This document shows positions 59,802-64,000 of a stretch of DNA of 64,000 nt, in pieces. Each line of letters starts with the position of its first letter. Positions within the stretch are counted from its first letter, which is position 1. The translations under genes were made by a program, and so were the position numbers. This stretch comes from Alphaproteobacteria bacterium (GTDB lineage: Bacteria; Pseudomonadota; Alphaproteobacteria; Micropepsales; Micropepsaceae): contig JANXXU010000027.1 of NCBI GenBank assembly GCA_025350465.1, positions 84,795 to 148,794 of the forward strand, read 5' to 3'. A model generated the notes under the pieces. The model saw only the letters and a program-made list of their open reading frames with translations. It was not told the origin of the DNA and ran no database searches.

Positions 59802-60689
59802 GTGACTGATCCAACGACGCGCACCGCAAACATGCGCGGCATCATCGCCCTATTGTGCGGGCAGGCGTTGTTCGTCGGCAGCGACAGCGTCATCAAGCTT
59901 GCAGGCGACATGATGCCGGCGACCGAGATCATGGCTGTTCGCGGGGTGCTTGCCGTTCTCTTAATGGGCGCTTTCGTGGCGGGCACCGTCGACCTCGATC
60001 GCTGGCGCCTCTTGTTGAGGCCGTTGGTCCTGGCGCGGGCGACGCTTGAGGCGATGCTGGCGTTTCTGTTTGTGCTTTCGCTTCCTCACATGCCGCTCCC
60101 GGACATCACGGTGATTCAGCAGGTCACGCCGCTTGTTCTGACGGTCATGTCGGCGCTTGTGCTTCGCGAAACGGTCGGCTGGCGGCGCTGGCTCGCGGTT
60201 GCGATCGGATTTGCCGGCGTGGCGCTCGTCATTCAGCCAACGGGGCAGGGGATTAATTTCTACGCCTTCACGGCGCTGCTATGCGCAGTCTTCGTCGCCT
60301 TTCGCGACCTCGTCACGCGCCGGCTTCACGATGGAATTCCGACCGCTTTGGTGACCCTTGGCTCGACGATCTCGGTCTGTCTCGGGGGCTTCATCGGCGC
60401 GCCATTCGATCACTGGCAGCCACTTTCAACCTATGGCCTCGGTCTGCTGGCCGCGTCGGCCATCCTGGTCAGCATCGCCAATATGTTCATCGTGCGCGCC
60501 TTTCGCGGCGTCGAGGTTTCGGTTGTTTCGCCCTTTCGCTATGCGGCGGTTGTCTGGGCAACTCTCCTCGGCTTCTTAATCTGGGGTCACGTTCCCAACA
60601 CGCTGGCTATCGCCGGCACGCTCGTCATTGTCGCCAGTGGGCTTTACACCATGCACCGCGAGGCGTTGCGGCCGGCGGCAAGAGGTTAA
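59802..60689 (+). CDS. EamA/DMT-superfamily transporter
   Basis: About 295 residues and ten predicted helices in two EamA halves. Examples: [20 protein letters not shown] (first helix region with the TEIMAVRG motif), [39 protein letters not shown] and [20 protein letters not shown]. It is the RhaT/YdcZ-like exporter type; substrate unknown. Start uncertain: GTG 59802 gives a conserved-looking N-terminus, TTG 59763 overlaps the preceding stop, and ATG 59832 is also possible. It may be co-transcribed with the secreted protein gene. Confidence 0.82.
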   Translation: MTDPTTRTANMRGIIALLCGQALFVGSDSVIKLAGDMMPATEIMAVRGVLAVLLMGAFVAGTVDLDRWRLLLRPLVLARATLEAMLAFLFVLSLPHMPLPDITVIQQVTPLVLTVMSALVLRETVGWRRWLAVAIGFAGVALVIQPTGQGINFYAFTALLCAVFVAFRDLVTRRLHDGIPTALVTLGSTISVCLGGFIGAPFDHWQPLSTYGLGLLAASAILVSIANMFIVRAFRGVEVSVVSPFRYAAVVWATLLGFLIWGHVPNTLAIAGTLVIVASGLYTMHREALRPAARG

Positions 60690-60801
60690 AGCTGCACGGT
60701 CATTAATTTGCCAACCTTCCGGGCTTCACCTACAACCGACCACGTTCCGCGAGCCGAGACCCCGCCGGCACCGGCTTCAACCAAGGAAGAGCCGCCGCGC
60801 C

Positions 60802-62121
60802 ATGCGTGTATCACGCTTCTACATGCCGTTGCTTCGCGAGACCCCCGCCGAAGCGCAGATCGTCTCGCACCGCTATATGCTGCGCGCGGGCCTCGTCCGC
60901 CAAGCGTCCGCCGGAATCTATTCCTGGTTGCCGCTCGGCCATCGCGTTCTGAAGAAGATCGAACAGATCGTGCGCGAGGAACAGAATCGCGCGGGGGCGA
61001 TCGAACTCCTGATGCCGACGCTGCAATCGGCCGATCTTTGGCGCGAAAGCGGGCGCTACGACGACTACGGCAAGGAAATGTTGCGCATCAAGGACCGCCA
61101 CGAGCGCGACCTGCTATACGGCCCGACGAACGAGGAACTGATCACCGACATCTTTCGCTCGACCGTGCGGTCGTACAAAGACTTGCCGCTCAACCTCTAT
61201 CATATCCAATGGAAGTTTCGAGACGAGATCCGCCCGCGCTTCGGCGTCATGCGCGGCCGCGAGTTCCTGATGAAGGATGCCTATTCCTTCGACATAGATG
61301 CGACCGCTGCGCGGCGCTCCTACAACAGAATGTTCATCGCTTACCTGCGCACATTTGCACGCATGGGTCTTAAATCAGTGCCGATGAAGGCCGACACGGG
61401 GCCGATCGGCGGCGACCTCAGTCACGAGTTCATCATCCTGGCCGATACGGGCGAGAGCCAAGTCTATTGCCATCGTGACTTGATCGACATGCCGGTGCCC
61501 GAGAATGTCGACTATGAAGGCGATCTGGATCCGATCATTCGCCAGCGCACATCGCTCTATGCCGCTACCGACGAAAAGCACGACGCCGCAGCCTTCGACG
61601 CGATCCCCGCAGACAAACGACTTTCGGCGCGCGGCATCGAAGTCGGTCACATCTTCAATTTCGGCACGAAATATTCGAAGCCCTTGGGCGCAAAAGTGGC
61701 TGGCCCGGGCGGCGAAGATATTGCCGTTGAAATGGGCTCCTACGGTATCGGCGTCTCGCGTTTGGTCGGCGCGATCATCGAAGCTAGCCACGATGAGCAC
61801 GGCATCATTTGGCCGGAAGCCGTCGCGCCGTTCCACGTCGGCTTGATCAGCCTCAAGACGGACGACGCCAAAACACGCCAAGTTTGTGACGACCTGTATG
61901 CAAAACTCGTCAATGCGGGTGTCGAGACGCTTTACGACGATACCGACGAACGTGCCGGCGCCAAGTTCTCCGCCTTCGATCTGATCGGCTTGCCGTGGCA
62001 GGTGATCGTGGGACCACGCGGTCTCGCGCAGGGTCAAGTGGAGATCAAGAACCGTCGAACGGGCGAGCGGCAAAATCTCACGGCGGACGCCGCGATCAAT
62101 ATGCTGACGCACAAACACTGA
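60802..62121 (+). CDS. proS: Prolyl-tRNA synthetase, short alphaproteobacterial type
   Basis: 439 residues. Class II motif 2 is [14 protein letters not shown] and motif 3 is [16 protein letters not shown]; the anticodon-binding domain occupies the last ~100 residues. The ~180-residue editing insertion of E. coli ProS is absent, which is normal for this group and implies that mischarged Ala-tRNA-Pro is cleared by free-standing editors. ATG at 60802 is preceded at a distance by AAGGAAGAG; the upstream open frame lies partly in the transporter gene. Shares one base with the next gene (TGATG). Confidence 0.94.
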   Translation: MRVSRFYMPLLRETPAEAQIVSHRYMLRAGLVRQASAGIYSWLPLGHRVLKKIEQIVREEQNRAGAIELLMPTLQSADLWRESGRYDDYGKEMLRIKDRHERDLLYGPTNEELITDIFRSTVRSYKDLPLNLYHIQWKFRDEIRPRFGVMRGREFLMKDAYSFDIDATAARRSYNRMFIAYLRTFARMGLKSVPMKADTGPIGGDLSHEFIILADTGESQVYCHRDLIDMPVPENVDYEGDLDPIIRQRTSLYAATDEKHDAAAFDAIPADKRLSARGIEVGHIFNFGTKYSKPLGAKVAGPGGEDIAVEMGSYGIGVSRLVGAIIEASHDEHGIIWPEAVAPFHVGLISLKTDDAKTRQVCDDLYAKLVNAGVETLYDDTDERAGAKFSAFDLIGLPWQVIVGPRGLAQGQVEIKNRRTGERQNLTADAAINMLTHKH

Positions 62122-63428
62122 TGCCTCAGATTCAAATCCCGGCGTTCGAACGTTCTCCGTCGCGATCGCGCGCGGCGACGGCACCATTTGCATACTATGA
62201 ATGGATGCTTGCCGGCCGCTATCTGCGCGCCCGGCGCAAGGAAGGCGTGATCTCCGTCATTGCCGGATTTTCGCTCGCGGGGATTGCCCTCGGTGTTGCT
62301 ACTCTGATCATTGTCATGGCCGTGATGAACGGCTTTCGCCAGGAATTGGTCGGCAAGATTCTTGGCGTCAGCGGCCACATCATGGTTCAGGGCACGGGCG
62401 GTGCGCTTGAACATTGGGACAGACTGGCATCGACATTCGCACACATTCCCGGCGTCGTCCGCGCAACCCCGATTGTCGAAGGCCAGGTGCTTGCTTCTTC
62501 GTCAAGTGCCGCGACCGGTGCTTTGGTCCGCGGTATCCGCAGTGGCGACCTGCAAGCAATGACTATCATCGCAAAATCGCTCGATCCGGGAACGCTTCAA
62601 CGGTTTCAAGGCTCGTCGACCGTTATCGTCGGCCGGCGCCTTGCCGATCGCATGGGTTTGTTGCCGGGCATGAACATCAGACTTCTTGCTCCTAACGGCA
62701 ATGTCACGCCGTTCGGCGTGATGCCGCGGGATAAGCGGTACACCATTGCCGGAACGTTTTCGGTCGGCATGTCCGAATACGACAGCGGCTTTATCTTCAT
62801 GCCGTTGGCGGAGGCTCAAGCGTATTTCAGTCTAGGCAACGGCATCACCGGCATCGAGATGATGGTGAAAGATCCCGATCGCGTAAAAGATGTAACCAAG
62901 CTGGTCGCCCAGAAACTCACGGAGCCCGCGCGCATTGCCGATTGGCAACAAATGAACTCGACATTCTTCGACGCGCTTCAGGTCGAACGAAATGTCATGT
63001 TCTTGATTCTGATGCTGATCATTTTGGTGGCCGCGCTGAACATCGTCTCAGGCATGATTATGCTGGTAAAGGACAAAACTCACGATATCGCCATCCTCCG
63101 GACGATGGGCGCGCCACGCGGCGCGGTCCTGCGCGTGTTTCTGATTTCCGGTTCTTCGATCGGTGTTGTGGGCACGTTCCTGGGGTTCCTCATTGGCGTG
63201 TTATTCTGCTCGAATATCGAGTCGATCCGACAGGGACTAATGTGGATCACCGGAACGGAGATCTTCTCCCCGGAGATTTACTTCCTGAGCAAAATGCCCG
63301 CTCACATGGAAACCGGCGACGTGATCGCCGTCGTGGTTATGGCGTTGACGTTGTCCATTCTTGCGACGGTCTATCCGTCTTGGCGGGCGGCGCGGCTCGA
63401 CCCGGTTGAGGCGCTTCGGTATGAATGA
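62121..63428 (+). CDS. lolC: Lipoprotein-releasing ABC transporter permease (LolC/LolE family)
   Basis: 435 residues with four helices: one near 35-60 (ISVIAGFSLAGIALGVATLI), then a large periplasmic MacB-type domain (about 65-285), and three at the C-terminus (MFLILMLIILVAALNIVSGM; SIGVVGTFLGFLIGVLF; VVMALTLSILATVYPSWRAA). It extracts lipoproteins from the inner membrane for LolA. A single LolC/E-like permease plus LolD is usual in alphaproteobacteria. Coupled to proS by TGATG and overlapped by lolD. Confidence 0.93.
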   Translation: MPQIQIPAFERSPSRSRAATAPFAYYEWMLAGRYLRARRKEGVISVIAGFSLAGIALGVATLIIVMAVMNGFRQELVGKILGVSGHIMVQGTGGALEHWDRLASTFAHIPGVVRATPIVEGQVLASSSSAATGALVRGIRSGDLQAMTIIAKSLDPGTLQRFQGSSTVIVGRRLADRMGLLPGMNIRLLAPNGNVTPFGVMPRDKRYTIAGTFSVGMSEYDSGFIFMPLAEAQAYFSLGNGITGIEMMVKDPDRVKDVTKLVAQKLTEPARIADWQQMNSTFFDALQVERNVMFLILMLIILVAALNIVSGMIMLVKDKTHDIAILRTMGAPRGAVLRVFLISGSSIGVVGTFLGFLIGVLFCSNIESIRQGLMWITGTEIFSPEIYFLSKMPAHMETGDVIAVVVMALTLSILATVYPSWRAARLDPVEALRYE

Positions 63429-64000
63429 GCCGCGCTTCAGCACGCAGGACGCCGCCGAATACCGCCCGCTGCCGAACAGCGTTCTGGCGCTTCACGACAT
63501 CACGCGCGTCTATACATCCGGCACGCAAAGCCTGGAGATTTTTCGCGGCGTCACCAATCAGATTGCCGCCGGCGAAGTTGTCGCGCTCGTCGGTCCCTCG
63601 GGCTCGGGCAAGTCGTCGCTGCTGCACATTTGCGGACTGCTCGAAGCGCCGACGGCCGGCGAAGTCATCATCAACGGCCGCAACTGCGCGACGCTGCCCG
63701 ACGCGGAGCGAACGCGCATTCGTCGCGAGGAACTGGGCTTCGTCTATCAGTTTCACCACTTGCTCCCTGAATTTTCGGCCGCCGAAAATATTGTCCTGCC
63801 GCAACTCATCGCGGGGCGCCGGCGCAGTGAAGCGGAAAGCCATGCTACCAAGCTCCTCACAATGGTCGGTCTCAGTGAGCGCATGACGCATAGACCGGCG
63901 CGATTGTCAGGCGGCGAACAGCAACGCGTCGCCATCGCGCGCGCTCTTGCCAATCAACCCGCCCTCATTCTCGCGACGAATGCGCATTCGCTCCGCGTCG
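63421..64000 (+). CDS. lolD: LolD ATPase, C-terminus cut by window end and atypical there
   Basis: 193 codons visible. ABC ATPase of the lipoprotein-release system: Walker A ALVGPSGSGKSSLLHICG near residues 54-71, Q-loop FVYQFHHLLPEFSA and signature ARLSGGEQQRVAIARALANQ. The Walker B region should read ILADEPTGNLD, but the frame continues ILATNAHSLRV from base 63976 to the window end. So the last ~25 bases do not match the family, pointing to a sequence or assembly edge, or a broken gene. ATG at 63421 overlaps the permease stop. Confidence 0.88.
   Translation, partial: MNEPRFSTQDAAEYRPLPNSVLALHDITRVYTSGTQSLEIFRGVTNQIAAGEVVALVGPSGSGKSSLLHICGLLEAPTAGEVIINGRNCATLPDAERTRIRREELGFVYQFHHLLPEFSAAENIVLPQLIAGRRRSEAESHATKLLTMVGLSERMTHRPARLSGGEQQRVAIARALANQPALILATNAHSLRV

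Overview
This window is high-GC DNA (roughly 60-63% by eye) of an alphaproteobacterium. Several things point there: a complete 14-gene nuoA-N operon running into birA, coaX, RNase J, methylmalonyl-CoA epimerase and a DUF1467 gene; a short (439 aa) prolyl-tRNA synthetase followed by lolC/E-lolD; an ECF sigma factor with a ChrR-type anti-sigma; and a tig-clpP-clpX-lon-hupB block. I cannot name a genus. No photosynthesis genes, phage, complete IS element or CRISPR array was seen. Most of the window is core chromosome.

Layout. 1-6.1 kb: a truncated enoyl-CoA hydratase, a GGDEF diguanylate cyclase, an Anbu-type proteasome homologue, a coniferyl-aldehyde-dehydrogenase-like ALDH, and a small membrane protein divergent from an XRE regulator. 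6.4-13 kb: a photooxidative-stress-type regulon. The ECF sigma factor, its ChrR anti-sigma and an SDR read leftward; an FAD oxidoreductase, a DUF1365 protein and a cyclopropane-fatty-acid synthase read rightward. The sequence between them carries two back-to-back TGATCC-N18-TAG promoters. tspO and an uncharacterised conserved gene follow. 13.3-16.1 kb: a DEAD-box helicase, then 1.2 kb of intergenic DNA with several repeat families, including three copies of a 33-bp element built from 9-bp units, two of them forming an inverted pair. 16.1-22.5 kb: fatty-acid hydroxylase, macrodomain protein, parE, Old Yellow Enzyme homologue, polysaccharide deacetylase and GNAT. 22.6-24.5 kb: glnB-glnA with a sigma-54-like promoter and a strong terminator. 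24.7-30.9 kb: an aminotransferase, a thiolase-fold protein lacking the usual catalytic Cys, a histidine phosphatase, an amidase and bifunctional Nnr.

31-37.8 kb: tRNA-Leu and the protein quality-control block (trigger factor, ClpP, ClpX, Lon, HU) with visible terminators, then tRNA-Val. 38-39.3 kb: a DMT transporter and tRNA-Asp. 39.6-53.8 kb: complex I, tightly coupled by ATGA or TGATG overlaps. 53.8-57.8 kb: birA, coaX, rnj, mce and DUF1467. A secreted 534-aa protein with a papain/NlpC-like Cys-His arrangement and an EamA transporter sit between these and proS-lolC/E-lolD. The last 25 bases of the window do not continue a normal LolD.

The most unusual items are the repeat-bounded segment at 15.2-16.1 kb, the secreted cysteine-hydrolase-like protein at 58.2 kb, the divergent sigma-factor promoter pair, the stand-alone Anbu gene, and the macrodomain gene coupled to parE.
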